DNA of 40,766 bases from Halolactibacillus miurensis (GCF_900116255.1 NZ_FPAI01000025.1:1-40766); one strand, 5' to 3'. Numbered from the stretch's first letter, positions 8,749 through 19,481 are shown. A program made the numbers and translations. Notes: generated from the sequence alone by a model not told the origin.

Positions 8749-8752
8749 TGAT
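8723..8752 (+). promoter_or_regulatory. Candidate sigma-A promoter of ysgA
   Basis: TTGACC (8723-8728) and TATGAT (8747-8752) with an 18-base spacer, about 45 bases before the ysgA start. Confidence 0.7.
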
Positions 8753-8795
8753 AGAGGAGATATTTTAAAATTGAACGAAGATAAAGGGTGACACG

Positions 8796-9530
8796 ATGAT
8801 TACATCAACAAAAAATGACACAATTAAACAATGGATGAAATTGCATAAGAAAAAATACCGCGAACAGACGGATCAATTTCTACTTGAAGGCGATCATCTC
8901 GTTGAAGAAGCACTCGGAAGTGACTGGGATATAGAACAATTGATTGTGCGTGAGGACAGACAATATGAGGCATGGATCGCAAATTATCCGAAAACAGTGG
9001 TCACAGATCAAGTCTTTAAAGCGCTCGCTGACACACCATCCCCACAAGGTATTATAGCGGTGGTGAACATAAGAACTTATCAAACCGATCAATTTAAAAA
9101 AATACTCGTGTTAGATAACGTGCAAGACCCTGGAAATGTAGGGACGATGATTCGCACAGCTGACGCTTTTAATTATGACGGCGTTATATTAGGGAAAGGG
9201 ACAGTTGATCTATTTAACGATAAAGTGATTAGAGCAACCCAAGGATCACTCTTTCATTTACCAGTAGTAAAGGCCGATTTACAAACGCTGCTTCCTGACT
9301 TACAAGCTCGTGGCGTTCGTCTCATCGCATCGACCTTAGAAGAAGCCGTGCCACTTGAGGAAGTGACAGTTCCGGACAGTTGTGCAGTGATTGTCGGTAA
9401 TGAGGGCAGTGGAGTTGCATCAGACATACAAGAACTAAGCGATCTGAAGGTGAAAATTTCAATTAATGGTCGTGCTGAATCCTTAAATGTCGGCGTGGCC
9501 GCTGGAATTTTATTGTATTATTTTCAGTGA
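8796..9530 (+). CDS. ysgA: TrmH/SpoU-family RNA 2'-O-methyltransferase YsgA
   Basis: 244 residues. SAM-dependent ribose methyltransferase with the SPOUT trefoil knot. An N-terminal substrate-binding domain (about 1-95) precedes the three motifs: VLDNVQDPGNVGTMIRTADA, CAVIVGNEGSGV, and ESLNVGVAAGILLYYF at the C-terminus. The target is presumably 23S rRNA, as commonly annotated for the family, but the exact site is not readable from sequence. Position between sspI and pheS matches B. subtilis. GGGTGA-type ribosome binding site before the ATG. Confidence 0.92.
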   Translation: MITSTKNDTIKQWMKLHKKKYREQTDQFLLEGDHLVEEALGSDWDIEQLIVREDRQYEAWIANYPKTVVTDQVFKALADTPSPQGIIAVVNIRTYQTDQFKKILVLDNVQDPGNVGTMIRTADAFNYDGVILGKGTVDLFNDKVIRATQGSLFHLPVVKADLQTLLPDLQARGVRLIASTLEEAVPLEEVTVPDSCAVIVGNEGSGVASDIQELSDLKVKISINGRAESLNVGVAAGILLYYFQ

Positions 9531-9607
9531 TAATGTTAAATGCCCTCATGATTTCTAGTTATTTTTTAGAAAAGTGTTAAAGAAAGGCTGAATTTTCATT
9601 TCAACCA

Positions 9608-9636
9608 TTGCAAGCCCACGGTTTTTTCACTATACT
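9608..9636 (+). promoter_or_regulatory. Sigma-A promoter of pheST
   Basis: TTGCAA (9608-9613) and TATACT (9631-9636), spacer 17, just before the T-box leader. Confidence 0.75.
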
Positions 9637-9644
9637 AAAGAGTA

Positions 9645-9936
9645 TATGTATGAAAATTAATCATGACGATATAAAAAGCGAAGAACGAGCCAAGTAAGTT
9701 TTACACGGCTTCATGATGAGGGATGTTTTGTCTAGACTGGAAGCAAAACACGTGAAGCGTAGAACTGAATTCACTCGGGAGCTGTTCATGGGACCTTTTT
9801 AAGCGATTAAAAAGTAAAATGATACCGGACAACACCGTTCGTTAACAAATAAAAGTGGGTAAAGTGTGAACTTTATCAACAAGGGTGGTACCGCGACTGA
9901 TAGCCTCGTCCCTTTTTGGGAGGGGCTTTTTATATT
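9645..9936 (+). ncRNA. T-box riboswitch leader of pheST
   Basis: The T-box AAGGGTGGTACCGCG is at 9881-9895, followed by a terminator stem AGCCTCGTCCC/GGGAGGGGCT (9902-9926) and TTTTTATATT. The UGGU would pair with an ACCA acceptor end, as in tRNA-Phe. A UUC phenylalanine specifier fits at 9770-9772 within GAATTCACTCG. Both features agree with the gene controlled. Confidence 0.95.
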
Positions 9937-9972
9937 GTCAAAAAAGGAAACGATGAAAGGGAGGATATAAAG

Positions 9973-11007
9973 ATGCAAGACAAATTACAAGCATTAAGAG
10001 AAGAAGCACTCACAAAAATTAATGAAGCAGACGATTTAAAAGCACTTGAAGCTGTGCGTGTTGGCTATTTAGGGAAAAAAGGGCCCATCACAGAAGTATT
10101 ACGAGGCATGGGGAAACTTTCCGCTGAGGAGCGTCCTGTTGTTGGTGAATTGGCTAACACAGTGAGAGCCGCCATTACCGAAGCGCTCGAAGCAAAGAAA
10201 CAGGTATTTGAAGAGGAAGCACTCAATGAACAATTAAAAGCAGAAGCGATTGATGTGACGTTACCAGGTCGTCCTGTTACGCTTGGTGGTCCACATTTAT
10301 TGACATCGATTGTGACAGAGATTGAAGACTTATTTATCGGGATGGGCTTTGAAGTAAAAGAAGGGCCTGAAGTTGAAACAGATTATTATAACTTTGAGGC
10401 ACTGAATTTACCAAAAGATCATCCCGCACGTGACATGCAAGATTCTTTTTACGTAACAGAAGAATTATTGATGCGCACGCACACGTCACCTGTACAAGCG
10501 CGAACAATGGGGGAATATAAAGGCAATAAACCCGTAAAAATGATTTGTCCTGGGAAAGTGTACCGTCGTGATACCGATGATGCCACACACTCCCACCAGT
10601 TCACGCAAGTCGAAGGCCTTTATGTCGATAAGAATGTGCGCATGAGTGATTTAAAAGGTGTCCTCAATCAATTTGCGAAACAATTCTTCGGAGAAGAACG
10701 TGAGATTCGTTTGCGTCCAAGTTTCTTCCCGTTCACTGAACCATCGGTTGAGATGGATATTTCATGTAAAGTCTGTCACGGAAAAGGTTGTTCTGTATGT
10801 AAACAGACAGGCTGGATTGAAATCTTAGGTGGAGGCATGGTTCACCCAGACGTGCTAAAGATGGCAGGTTATGACCCTGAGATTTATAGTGGCTTTGCGT
10901 TTGGTATGGGACCAGAGCGGATTGCGATGTTGAAGTATGGCGTTGATGATATTCGTCACTTCTACACAAACGATCAACGATTCTTAGCGCAATATCATCA
11001 AGCATAA
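9973..11007 (+). CDS. pheS: Phenylalanine--tRNA ligase alpha subunit
   Basis: 344 residues from the ATG at 9973, which follows GGGAGGAT; an upstream in-frame extension would code through the T-box terminator. The N-terminal coiled coil (about 1-90) is followed by the class II catalytic core with [26 protein letters not shown], and motif 3 [16 protein letters not shown]. Four cysteines in [17 protein letters not shown] are typical of Gram-positive PheS. It works as an alpha2-beta2 tetramer with PheT, encoded 19 bases downstream. Confidence 0.97.
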   Translation: MQDKLQALREEALTKINEADDLKALEAVRVGYLGKKGPITEVLRGMGKLSAEERPVVGELANTVRAAITEALEAKKQVFEEEALNEQLKAEAIDVTLPGRPVTLGGPHLLTSIVTEIEDLFIGMGFEVKEGPEVETDYYNFEALNLPKDHPARDMQDSFYVTEELLMRTHTSPVQARTMGEYKGNKPVKMICPGKVYRRDTDDATHSHQFTQVEGLYVDKNVRMSDLKGVLNQFAKQFFGEEREIRLRPSFFPFTEPSVEMDISCKVCHGKGCSVCKQTGWIEILGGGMVHPDVLKMAGYDPEIYSGFAFGMGPERIAMLKYGVDDIRHFYTNDQRFLAQYHQA

Positions 11008-11026
11008 TGAACGAGGAGGAAAAGCT

Positions 11027-13453
11027 GTGTTAGTATCATTAAATTGGTTAAAACAATATGTCGATTTAGGTAGGGAAACACCTGAATCACTCGCAGATAA
11101 GATTACAAAAACAGGTATTGAGGTAGAAGGTATTGAATATGTTTCAGAACAATTAGACCATGTTGTTGTTGGTTATGTTGAATCATGTCAGAAGCATCCT
11201 GATGCGGATAAATTAAATGTCACGAAGGTTAATGTCGGTGATGAGGTTCTCCAAATCGTCTGTGGTGCCCCCAACGTAGCAGAGGGACAACATGTGGTTG
11301 TTGCTAAAGTTGGTGCCGTTCTTCCAGGTAACTTTAAAATTAAACAAGCAAAACTACGCGGGGTAGAGTCTAACGGTATGATTTGTTCCTTGCAAGAACT
11401 TGGCATCAAGGAACAATATGTGCCAAAAGACTTAGCGGACGGTATTTTTGTCTTTACCGAGTCAGTCCAAGTAGGACGTGACGTGACAGAGTACTTAAAT
11501 TTGGATGATGCGATTTTAGAATTAGGTTTAACACCTAACCGCTCAGATGCCCTAAGTATGCTTGGGGTTGCTTATGAAGTGGCAGCGATTTTAAATGAAG
11601 AAGTGATCCTGCCAGATGAGACGTATACGACGACAGATGAACAAGCGACCGAACGCGTTTCAGTAAAAGTTGAAGCGACAGATGATAACCCTTACTACGG
11701 GGCCTTTGTCGCAAAAAATGTGACGATTAAATCAGCGCCACTATGGATGCGTAATTACTTGATGGCAGCAGGCATTCGTCCAATTAATAATGTTGTTGAT
11801 ATCACAAATTATGTGCTACTTGAATATGGTCAACCTTTACATGCATTTGACTTGGATAAATTCGGATCAGATCAGATTGTTGTGAGACGTGCAGCAGACA
11901 ATAAAACATTTGTCACACTTGATGAAGAAACCCGTACGTTAAGTGATCAGCACTTAGTCATCACGAACGGACAAGCACCGCAGGCTCTTGCGGGTGTGAT
12001 GGGTGGTTTTGAATCAGAGGTGAGTGCGACGACAACAACGGTCTTACTTGAAGCGGCTTACTTTGATGGTAAACGTGTACGTCAAGCAGTGAAAGATCAC
12101 GGCTTACGTAGTGAGTCAAGTACCCGGTTCGAAAAAGGCGTGGATCCTAATCGTGTCAAGCGTGCCGGATATCGTGCGCTACATTTACTTGAAAAATATG
12201 CCGACGCCAAAATCTGCGTAGGGGTAAGTGAATATGATGCGCTTGATTACAGTGAAAAAGATGTGGTCATCACGACAGAACGTATCAATGACCGTCTAGG
12301 TACGACCATCACAGATCAAGACATTGCGATCATTTTAGATAAATTACAATTTACTTATGATCAAGATAAGTCAACCTTCACGGTCCACGTACCGACACGT
12401 CGTCAAGACATTACCATCTTTGAAGATATGTTAGAAGAAGTCGCAAGAATTTATGGGTATGATCATTTAGATTATACGTTACCAGAAGGTGGCCAATTTG
12501 CTGGTAAATTAACCGAACGTCAAGCCTTAAAACGCTTTATTAAACAGGTGATGGAAGGGGCTGGTCTGTCTGAAGCCATTACTTATTCACTAACGACAAC
12601 AGAACGGGCCACCACCCTTGTTGCACCTGATATTAAAACGCAAGCTGTTAGCCCGGTACGCTTAGCGATGCCGATGAGTGAAGAACACTCGACATTACGT
12701 TTAAGCTTATTACCCGAACTATTAGCTGTCGCGAGTTATAACCAAGCACGTAAAGAAAAAGATCTTGCCCTTTATGAAGTCGGAACCGTATTTGTTTCTG
12801 ATGAAAAAGAAATCACGAAACAACCAAAAGAATTAAACCGCTTAGCGGGTATTCTAAACGGTCAATGGCTGACACACCCATTCCAACAAGAACATAAAGC
12901 GGTTGATTTCTATGTAGCCAAAGGGATTGTAGAAACATTGGTTGATCGCTTAGGCCTTGACGTTACCTTCCGTCAAGCGGAGATTGATGGTATGCATCCA
13001 GGTCGAACGGCAGAAGTGTATCACAACGATCAATCGATTGGGTTTATCGGTCAAGTCCACCCAACGCTAGCCAAGTCATATGATTTAAAAGCAGTGTATG
13101 TCTTTGATTTAGATTTAGAGTATCTGTATGACCATGTGGACCTTGAACCGAACTTTAATCACATTCCACGTTTTCCGTCAATGTCACGTGACATTGCCTT
13201 AGTCATGGATGAGATGGTGCCAAGTGGTGATGTGTTAGCGACGATTAAACAAGCGGCTGGTGAACACCTTTACAGCTTACATGTGTTTGATGTGTATCAA
13301 GGTGAGCATTTACCAGTTGGTAAGAAGTCACTCGCGTTTAACTTACGCTACTTAGACCCGTCTCGTACATTAACGGATGACGAAGTAGAAGCAAGTTACG
13401 AAAAAGTATTAGCCGCAGTCAAATCAACACACGGTGCTGTTTTACGCGCGTAA
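11027..13453 (+). CDS. pheT: Phenylalanine--tRNA ligase beta subunit
   Basis: 808 residues, starting with GTG behind GAGGAGGA. Domains in order: N-terminal region, EMAP-like tRNA-binding domain (about 40-150, with HPDADKLNVTKVNVG and IVCGAPNV), B3/B4 editing region (about 210-385), B5 (about 410-480), a core-like domain, and the C-terminal ferredoxin-fold anticodon-binding domain (about 715-808, PRFPSMSRDIALVMDE to the end). Co-transcribed with pheS and ends at a terminator shared with the convergent rnhC. Confidence 0.97.
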   Translation: MLVSLNWLKQYVDLGRETPESLADKITKTGIEVEGIEYVSEQLDHVVVGYVESCQKHPDADKLNVTKVNVGDEVLQIVCGAPNVAEGQHVVVAKVGAVLPGNFKIKQAKLRGVESNGMICSLQELGIKEQYVPKDLADGIFVFTESVQVGRDVTEYLNLDDAILELGLTPNRSDALSMLGVAYEVAAILNEEVILPDETYTTTDEQATERVSVKVEATDDNPYYGAFVAKNVTIKSAPLWMRNYLMAAGIRPINNVVDITNYVLLEYGQPLHAFDLDKFGSDQIVVRRAADNKTFVTLDEETRTLSDQHLVITNGQAPQALAGVMGGFESEVSATTTTVLLEAAYFDGKRVRQAVKDHGLRSESSTRFEKGVDPNRVKRAGYRALHLLEKYADAKICVGVSEYDALDYSEKDVVITTERINDRLGTTITDQDIAIILDKLQFTYDQDKSTFTVHVPTRRQDITIFEDMLEEVARIYGYDHLDYTLPEGGQFAGKLTERQALKRFIKQVMEGAGLSEAITYSLTTTERATTLVAPDIKTQAVSPVRLAMPMSEEHSTLRLSLLPELLAVASYNQARKEKDLALYEVGTVFVSDEKEITKQPKELNRLAGILNGQWLTHPFQQEHKAVDFYVAKGIVETLVDRLGLDVTFRQAEIDGMHPGRTAEVYHNDQSIGFIGQVHPTLAKSYDLKAVYVFDLDLEYLYDHVDLEPNFNHIPRFPSMSRDIALVMDEMVPSGDVLATIKQAAGEHLYSLHVFDVYQGEHLPVGKKSLAFNLRYLDPSRTLTDDEVEASYEKVLAAVKSTHGAVLRA

Positions 13454-13470
13454 AAATAAAAGTTATTAAG

Positions 13471-13512
13471 AAAAAATAGCGGCTTATTTTCTTAAGTAAG
13501 CCGCTATTTTTT
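13471..13512. terminator. Bidirectional terminator pheT / rnhC
   Basis: A 16-bp perfect stem, AAAAAATAGCGGCTTA (13471-13486) with TAAGCCGCTATTTTTT (13497-13512), serves both convergent genes; the rnhC stop codon lies in the left arm. Confidence 0.92.
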
Positions 13513-14413
13513 CTGTGTTTTTAAAGTGAGTTTTCGCAAAATGATTAAGGCTATCATAGCCTTGTTTTTTAACGAGATAACTGGCGGCTTGGTCAACCTT
13601 ACTAGAAGCGCCTTTAGGTAACGTGAAGCCGGCTTTTTTACTTAGTTTATCCATCTCTTTCACAAAGCTGTAGCGTGCTAAAATCGACGCGCACGCCACA
13701 CTGATCGCGTGGGATTCTGCTTTTGTGACAAAGTACGTACCGACAGGTAATGTTTTTCGTTCAGATTGTAAATGCTTGATGTAGACATTCGGTGTTGCAA
13801 ATTGATCAATAATAATCCCGTCAGGTTTTATAGGCGTTATTTTTTTAAGCAATTTCGTGATGGCGGTATGATGCAACATCGTTTTCATCTTGCCTTGTGA
13901 CCAGCCTTTTTTCTGCAGGCGATTATATTTTTCATTATGTAAAATCACAAGGGAATAGGGAATCTCTAATTGTAAAATCGTTTTGGCTAATGTCTGAATG
14001 GTCTCATCGTTCAAATTTTTAGAGTCTTTCACGCCGAGTTCTTTCAGCAAAGCAATCTGGTCTTTTGTAACATAACAACTACATACAGTCATCGGCCCGA
14101 AGTAATCACCTGTACCGGTCTCATCAGATCCAATCGTGTTTTGCCCATACAGTGACTCATCAGGCATGTAGTCGTGTTGATTGACTGTCTTTTTCGTTGA
14201 AGCTTGCGTCTTTGTTGACTGCCAGCGATCGGCTTCTAACTCAGGGTTCTGCCCTTGAAACATCACTTTTTTTGAGCGATAGGCGGTAATCGTGACACCG
14301 TTTTTCTTTGCTTGAAATACCGCATGCTGCGGTGTCTTCGTTTGATAAGGTTGATAGTCATTGGTCATGTCTTTTAGTGTATCATCAGATACGTGAAGGA
14401 TAATATGTCCCAT
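13484..14413 (-). CDS. rnhC: Ribonuclease HIII
   Basis: 309 residues. Cleaves the RNA strand of RNA-DNA hybrids. An N-terminal TBP-like substrate-binding domain (about 1-85) precedes the RNase H catalytic domain: IGSDETGTGDYFGP (D97, E98), GVKDSKNL, IIIDQF (D203) and KAESHAISVACASILAR (E233), giving the DEDE set expected of RNase HIII. The ATG at 14413 is 6-7 bases after AGAGGAG; a GTG two codons upstream is closer to the site and less likely. Divergent from zapA, as in B. subtilis. Confidence 0.95.
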   Translation of the reverse strand: MGHIILHVSDDTLKDMTNDYQPYQTKTPQHAVFQAKKNGVTITAYRSKKVMFQGQNPELEADRWQSTKTQASTKKTVNQHDYMPDESLYGQNTIGSDETGTGDYFGPMTVCSCYVTKDQIALLKELGVKDSKNLNDETIQTLAKTILQLEIPYSLVILHNEKYNRLQKKGWSQGKMKTMLHHTAITKLLKKITPIKPDGIIIDQFATPNVYIKHLQSERKTLPVGTYFVTKAESHAISVACASILARYSFVKEMDKLSKKAGFTLPKGASSKVDQAASYLVKKQGYDSLNHFAKTHFKNTEKIAAYLRK

Positions 14414-14535
14414 AAGCACTCCTCTTTCATTGGTATGGTGTCATTATATCAGAGAAAATAGGGATAGAATAGTTTCCTAAATCACACACTTCATGTTAAG
14501 ATTAATATTAGGATTTTATTAAAGGGGGTATACAG

Positions 14536-14796
14536 GTGACCCAGGCGAAAAAAACACGTGCCAACGTCGATATATATGGTAAAAATTATACACTTGTCGG
14601 TGATGAAGACATTCATCATATGCGCATGGTCGCAAGTGTGGTTGATGATAAAATGCGTGAAATTTATCAAGCGAATAAAAGCTTAGATACAACACGGTTA
14701 GCTGTGTTAACAGCCGTGAATACAATGAATGATTACTTAAAGTTAAAAGAGGCTTATGATGCCCTTGAACAAAAATTGAATAAGAAAGAGGACTAA
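14536..14796 (+). CDS. zapA: Cell division protein ZapA
   Basis: 86 residues, GTG start behind AAGGGGGTA. Small cytosolic protein that promotes FtsZ filament bundling at the Z ring. The N-terminal half, with VDIYGKNYTLVGDEDIHHMRMVASVVDDKMREI, is the conserved ZapA fold. The C-terminal part (TAVNTMNDYLKLKEAYDALEQKL) is a heptad-like coiled coil. Seven bases from cvpA, so translationally coupled or at least co-transcribed. Confidence 0.93.
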   Translation: MTQAKKTRANVDIYGKNYTLVGDEDIHHMRMVASVVDDKMREIYQANKSLDTTRLAVLTAVNTMNDYLKLKEAYDALEQKLNKKED

Positions 14797-14803
14797 AACT
14801 AAA

Positions 14804-15328
14804 ATGATGGATTTAATCTTAATGTTGTTACTGATTTTTGGTATTTTACGTGGAATGAAACGAGGTCTGATCGTCCAAGTCTTTCATTTCGTTAGCTTCT
14901 TTATAGCGTTTATCGTTGCTTCGCGTTTTTATAAATCGTTTGGGGACATGCTAGAGATGTATATTCCTTATCCGCCACTCGAAGGAGATACGTGGGCTTT
15001 CTTTGAAGCAACGTTTAACTTGGAGGCAGCTTATTACTATATGATTGCTTTTGTTGTCTTGTTTTTTGTGACGAAAATTATTTTATCAATTATCACGGCG
15101 ATGCTTGACTTCGTTGCGGAACTCCCACTACTTAATATCGTGAATAAAGGACTTGGGGCCGTATTTGGCTTTTTCGAACAGTACTTAGTGTTGTTTATTA
15201 TTGTTTTTGTTTTATCGTTGTTACCAGTAGAACAAATACAAGCCATCATTGCCGAATCAAATGTTGCTCGGTTTATGATTGAACAGACACCGATCTTTTC
15301 AAACCAGATCATGGATTTATGGTTTTAA
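14804..15328 (+). CDS. cvpA: CvpA family membrane protein (YshB-like)
   Basis: 174 residues with four hydrophobic helices (roughly 2-40, 62-85, 90-115, 122-145) and the RGMKRGLIVQVFHFVSFFIAF motif of the CvpA family near the N-terminus. In E. coli the homologue affects colicin V production; in Bacillus its role is undefined. The ATG-ATG start lacks a strong ribosome binding site, consistent with coupling to zapA 7 bases upstream. Followed by a hairpin before polX. Confidence 0.9.
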   Translation: MMDLILMLLLIFGILRGMKRGLIVQVFHFVSFFIAFIVASRFYKSFGDMLEMYIPYPPLEGDTWAFFEATFNLEAAYYYMIAFVVLFFVTKIILSIITAMLDFVAELPLLNIVNKGLGAVFGFFEQYLVLFIIVFVLSLLPVEQIQAIIAESNVARFMIEQTPIFSNQIMDLWF

Positions 15329-15342
15329 TGGATGAACATGAC

Positions 15343-15374
15343 AGACCCTTGTATTTTGTGCAAGGGTCTTTCCT
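15343..15374 (+). terminator. Terminator-like hairpin after cvpA
   Basis: AGACCCTTG (15343-15351) and CAAGGGTCT (15361-15369) form a 9-bp stem with a 9-base loop, followed by only a short T-rich tail. Read-through into polX is likely. Confidence 0.6.
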
Positions 15375-15395
15375 TACGAATAGGAGGAGATTGTG

Positions 15396-17129
15396 ATGAA
15401 GAATACAGATGCGATTAATAAAAAAGATATTATTCATTTACTTGAGGAGATTGCGATTTACTTAGAGTTAAAGGGAGAAAATCCATTTAAGATTTCTGCT
15501 TATCGCAAAGCAGCCCAAGCACTTGAAACGGATACTCGAGCCCTAAGTGAGATTGATGACTGGTCATCGATTAAAGGGATTGGTAAAGGTACGCAAGGCG
15601 TGATCACGGAATACTTAACTAATGGTGAATCAGAAACACTTACCCTTTTAAAACAAGAAGTCCCAGAAGGTTTAATTCCGTTACTCGATATTCAAGGTCT
15701 TGGTGGTAAAAAGCTTGCCAAATTGTATCAAGAGCTTAAGATTGAGAATATAGCTGATTTACAGGCAGCATGTGAAACCCACAAGGTCGCTGACTTAAAA
15801 GGCTTTGGTAAAAAATCAGAAGAAAAAATCTTAGCGGGTTTGTTGAACTTAAACGCCCAACCAGAACGCTTACCCTTTGATGCGGTACGCGGGGTACGTC
15901 AAAACATTGAAACAGCCCTTGGGTCAATGGACGGTGTCAAACGGTTTAGTATCGCTGGCAGTATGCGCCGGATGCGTGAGACAGTGAAAGACTTAGATTT
16001 TATTATCGCAACGGAACAACCAGAGGTTGTTAAAGAACAGTTGCTAGAGTTAGCGGGTGTGAAAGAAGTGATCGCAAGTGGTGACACGAAGGTGTCCGTT
16101 GTGATTGAAGACAAATATGATGTGAGTGTTGATTTTCGTATGGTTGAGAATAAAGCTTTTGCGACGACATTGCATCACTTCACGGGTTCAAAGGATCATA
16201 ACGTCATGATGCGTCAACTCGCCAAAGCGCGCGGGGAAAAAATCAGTGAATACGGTGTGGAAAATGTTGAAACAGGTGAGGTTGTAACCTTTGATTCAGA
16301 AAAAGCTTTCTTCCAACATTTCGACTTACATGAGATTCCGCCTGAGGTTCGAGAAGCGAAAGGCGAGATTGAGACTTATAAAAAAACTCATCCGTTAGTC
16401 ACACTTGAAGATATAAAAGGCGACTTACACATGCACACGACTTGGAGTGATGGGGCCCAGTCGATTGAAGAAATGGCTAGATTTGCGAGTGACAAAGGTT
16501 ACGAGTATATAGCGATCACTGATCACTCAAAATTCTTACGGGTAGCGAACGGTTTAAATGAAATCCGGTTAAGAGAGCAACGCGAAGAGATTGAACGCGT
16601 GAGAAAACGCTTTCCAGAACTCACGATTTTAGCCGGTGTTGAGATGGATATTTTACCGGACGGCACGCTTGACTTTGATGATGATTTTTTACAAGAACTT
16701 GATTATGTGATTGGGGCGATTCACTCATCATTTAGCCAAACAGAAGCAGAGATCATGACGCGTCTGTTTAACGCCATGGAGAATCCTTACGTAAAACATA
16801 TTGCTCACCCAACGGGACGCCTGATCGGTAAGCGAGACGGGTATAAAGTAAATATGGAACAACTGATTCAAAAAGCGAAAGAGACACATACCATCTTAGA
16901 GCTCAATGCTAATCCAAAACGATTTGATTTAAATAGTGAATGGATTAACGTGTGTCAAGAACAAGGTGTGAAGATCACGATCAATACGGATGCTCATAGT
17001 AAAGAGACGCTTGAGTTTATGAAAGAAGGCGTCGGTGTCGCTAGACGTGGCTGGTTAACAAAAGAATCGATCGTCAATACGTGGTCATTAGAAGAACTAC
17101 AAGCATACTGGAAGAAAAAACAAGAATAA
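15396..17129 (+). CDS. polX: DNA polymerase/3'-5' exonuclease PolX
   Basis: 577 residues. Gap-filling repair polymerase. The N-terminal family X part holds helix-hairpin-helix stretches (IKGIGKGTQGVI, IQGLGGKKLAKLYQ) and the palm with SIAGSMRRMRETVKDLDFIIAT, whose D-x-D binds metal. The C-terminal PHP domain starts near residue 341 (GDLHMHTTWSDG) and contains ITDHSKF, GVEMDI, GAIHSS and NTDAHS metal-binding motifs for the exonuclease. The ATG at 15396 is 8 bases from AGGAGG; a GTG one codon earlier is too close. Located before mutS2, as in B. subtilis. Confidence 0.95.
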   Translation: MKNTDAINKKDIIHLLEEIAIYLELKGENPFKISAYRKAAQALETDTRALSEIDDWSSIKGIGKGTQGVITEYLTNGESETLTLLKQEVPEGLIPLLDIQGLGGKKLAKLYQELKIENIADLQAACETHKVADLKGFGKKSEEKILAGLLNLNAQPERLPFDAVRGVRQNIETALGSMDGVKRFSIAGSMRRMRETVKDLDFIIATEQPEVVKEQLLELAGVKEVIASGDTKVSVVIEDKYDVSVDFRMVENKAFATTLHHFTGSKDHNVMMRQLAKARGEKISEYGVENVETGEVVTFDSEKAFFQHFDLHEIPPEVREAKGEIETYKKTHPLVTLEDIKGDLHMHTTWSDGAQSIEEMARFASDKGYEYIAITDHSKFLRVANGLNEIRLREQREEIERVRKRFPELTILAGVEMDILPDGTLDFDDDFLQELDYVIGAIHSSFSQTEAEIMTRLFNAMENPYVKHIAHPTGRLIGKRDGYKVNMEQLIQKAKETHTILELNANPKRFDLNSEWINVCQEQGVKITINTDAHSKETLEFMKEGVGVARRGWLTKESIVNTWSLEELQAYWKKKQE

Positions 17130-17138
17130 GGTGATTCG

Positions 17139-19481
17139 ATGAATGAAAGAATATATCGTGTATTAGAGTTTAATAAAATTATTGATCGATTAATAGACAA
17201 AGCAGATACATCACTTGGTAAAACACTTGCCAAGCAAACGAAGCCAAAGACAGACCTGGAGACGGTTTTAAACTTACAAGCAGAAACCGATCAAGCTGTC
17301 CAAGTATTGCGGCTGAATCAAACGCTACCCTTTGGCGGGATTAGTGATATTCGTCCGAGTGTAAAGCGGGCAGAAATCGGCGGGATTTTGAGTGCCGCTG
17401 AGTGTCTACAAGTGCAGAGTACTTTATATGGAACGAAAAATATTAAACGCTTCATGGATCAGATGGAAGAACCTGAGGCGCCGCTTATTCGTGCGTTAAC
17501 GGAAGAACTTGAGCCGTTATCTCCGCTTGAGCGAGAAATTAAGTCATGTATTGATGAACATGGTCATGTGATGGATGCGGCATCAGATGCCTTACGTCAG
17601 ATTCGTTCAAAAATTAGAACGAGTGAATCACGTATCAGAGAACGTTTAGAGGCGTTGACCCGAACAAAGTCGAATATGCTATCTGATGCGATTGTGACGA
17701 TTCGTAATGACCGTTATGTGCTTCCTGTCAAGCAAGAATATCGTCAAGCCATCGGTGGGATTGTCCATGACCAATCAGCCTCAGGCCAAACATTATTTAT
17801 GGAGCCACAAGCCGTGGTTGATGTGAATAATCAATTGTCAGAAGCAAAAGCAAAAGAACAAATCGAAATTGAGAAAATCTTAAAAGAATTGTCACTGAAA
17901 ATCGCAGAAGAACACGTCGCTTTAAGACATAATATTGACGTGTTAAGTGCTTTAGATCTTATCTTTGCGCGTGGTAAATTATCACAAGCAATGCATGCGG
18001 CGATGCCAAAAATGAATGATCGTGGCTTTATCGAGATGAAACAAGCCCGTCATCCACTCTTAACGGATGAAGAAGTGGTCGCCAATGATATCACCTTAGG
18101 TGAAGATTATCATGCGATTGTCATTACCGGGCCGAACACCGGTGGTAAGACGGTCACATTAAAACTTGTCGGTTTACTCACCTTAATGGCCCAATCAGGC
18201 TTGCAAGTACCAGCCCAAGATGGCTGTGAACTCGCGGTGTTTGAAGACGTCTTTGCTGATATTGGTGATGAGCAGTCCATTGAACAAAGTTTAAGTACGT
18301 TTTCATCACACATGACGAATATCGTTGATATTCTCGCGCATATTAACGACAAGACGTTAGTGTTATTTGATGAGTTAGGGGCAGGCACAGACCCACAAGA
18401 AGGGGCAGCGCTAGCGATGGCGATTTTAGATGAAGTCGTAAAAAAACAAGCACGCGTCATTGCGACAACGCACTACCCTGAATTAAAGGCGTATGGGTAT
18501 AACCGTGACGGCGTCATTAACGCCTCGGTGGAATTTAACGTTGAAACATTACGACCAACCTACCGGTTATTGATTGGTGTACCAGGTCGTAGTAATGCGT
18601 TTGATATTTCTCGTCGTCTTGGACTGGATGAGTCACTTATACTCGCAGCAAAAGAGTTGATTGGCACAGATACGAAGAGTGTGGATCACATGATTGCTTC
18701 ACTTGATACCGCAAGACGTCAAGCAGAAGATGATTACTTAAAGGCAGAAGCTTATGTCGAGGAAGCGGCTGAGCTAAAACGTGACTTAGAACGCAAGTGG
18801 CAGGAATTTGAACAAGAACGTGACCGGTTACTTGAAAAAGCAGAACAAAAAGCAGAAAAGGCGGTTGAAAAAGCACGCGCGGAAGCGGAAGCGGTTGTTC
18901 AAACGATCCGTGAGATGAAATCCCAGCACGAATTAAAGGAACACGAATGGATTGAAGCACGTAAATTATTTGATGAAGCTAAACCATCATTAACGAAGAA
19001 GCAACAAAAACAAGTGGACAAGAAAGTGAAAGATGAAACGTTAGAAGTTGGGGATGATGTTCACTTAGTCACGCTCAATCAAAACGGGACGATTGTTGAA
19101 AAGATTTCGAATAAAGAATTTCAAGTACAAGTCGGTATGATGAAAATGAAAGTAAAGAAAAATCAGCTTGAAAAATTACAACCGAAAAAAGAAACGGTCA
19201 CGCGTCCGGTCGCAACTGTTAAAAATAAAGGCTCTGATACAAAGCCAGAGCTAGACTTACGCGGAGAGCGTTATGAAGATGCACTGCAACAACTAGAAAA
19301 ATATATTGATGATGCCTTACTTCAAGGTTATCCACGGGTGACGATTATTCATGGTAAAGGCACCGGTGCTTTAAGAAAAGGTGTGCAAGAATTTGCCAAA
19401 CGTCATCGTCATATTAAATCAGCGACCGCTGGAAGTGCGCAAGAAGGCGGTAGTGGCGTCACGATTTTTGAGTTCAAGTAA
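17139..19481 (+). CDS. mutS2: MutS2: ribosome-rescue/recombination ATPase with Smr domain
   Basis: 780 residues. Domains: MutS III-like core and clamp helices (about 1-290), ATPase with Walker A GPNTGGKT at 331-338 and Walker [19 protein letters not shown], a long coiled coil (about 515-610, rich in E/K/A), a KOW-like segment (about 625-680), and a C-terminal Smr nuclease domain (LDLRGE at 705-710, [13 protein letters not shown]). The family is known both for limiting recombination and for splitting collided ribosomes. It begins 9 bases after polX, so the two are co-transcribed. Confidence 0.95.
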   Translation: MNERIYRVLEFNKIIDRLIDKADTSLGKTLAKQTKPKTDLETVLNLQAETDQAVQVLRLNQTLPFGGISDIRPSVKRAEIGGILSAAECLQVQSTLYGTKNIKRFMDQMEEPEAPLIRALTEELEPLSPLEREIKSCIDEHGHVMDAASDALRQIRSKIRTSESRIRERLEALTRTKSNMLSDAIVTIRNDRYVLPVKQEYRQAIGGIVHDQSASGQTLFMEPQAVVDVNNQLSEAKAKEQIEIEKILKELSLKIAEEHVALRHNIDVLSALDLIFARGKLSQAMHAAMPKMNDRGFIEMKQARHPLLTDEEVVANDITLGEDYHAIVITGPNTGGKTVTLKLVGLLTLMAQSGLQVPAQDGCELAVFEDVFADIGDEQSIEQSLSTFSSHMTNIVDILAHINDKTLVLFDELGAGTDPQEGAALAMAILDEVVKKQARVIATTHYPELKAYGYNRDGVINASVEFNVETLRPTYRLLIGVPGRSNAFDISRRLGLDESLILAAKELIGTDTKSVDHMIASLDTARRQAEDDYLKAEAYVEEAAELKRDLERKWQEFEQERDRLLEKAEQKAEKAVEKARAEAEAVVQTIREMKSQHELKEHEWIEARKLFDEAKPSLTKKQQKQVDKKVKDETLEVGDDVHLVTLNQNGTIVEKISNKEFQVQVGMMKMKVKKNQLEKLQPKKETVTRPVATVKNKGSDTKPELDLRGERYEDALQQLEKYIDDALLQGYPRVTIIHGKGTGALRKGVQEFAKRHRHIKSATAGSAQEGGSGVTIFEFK

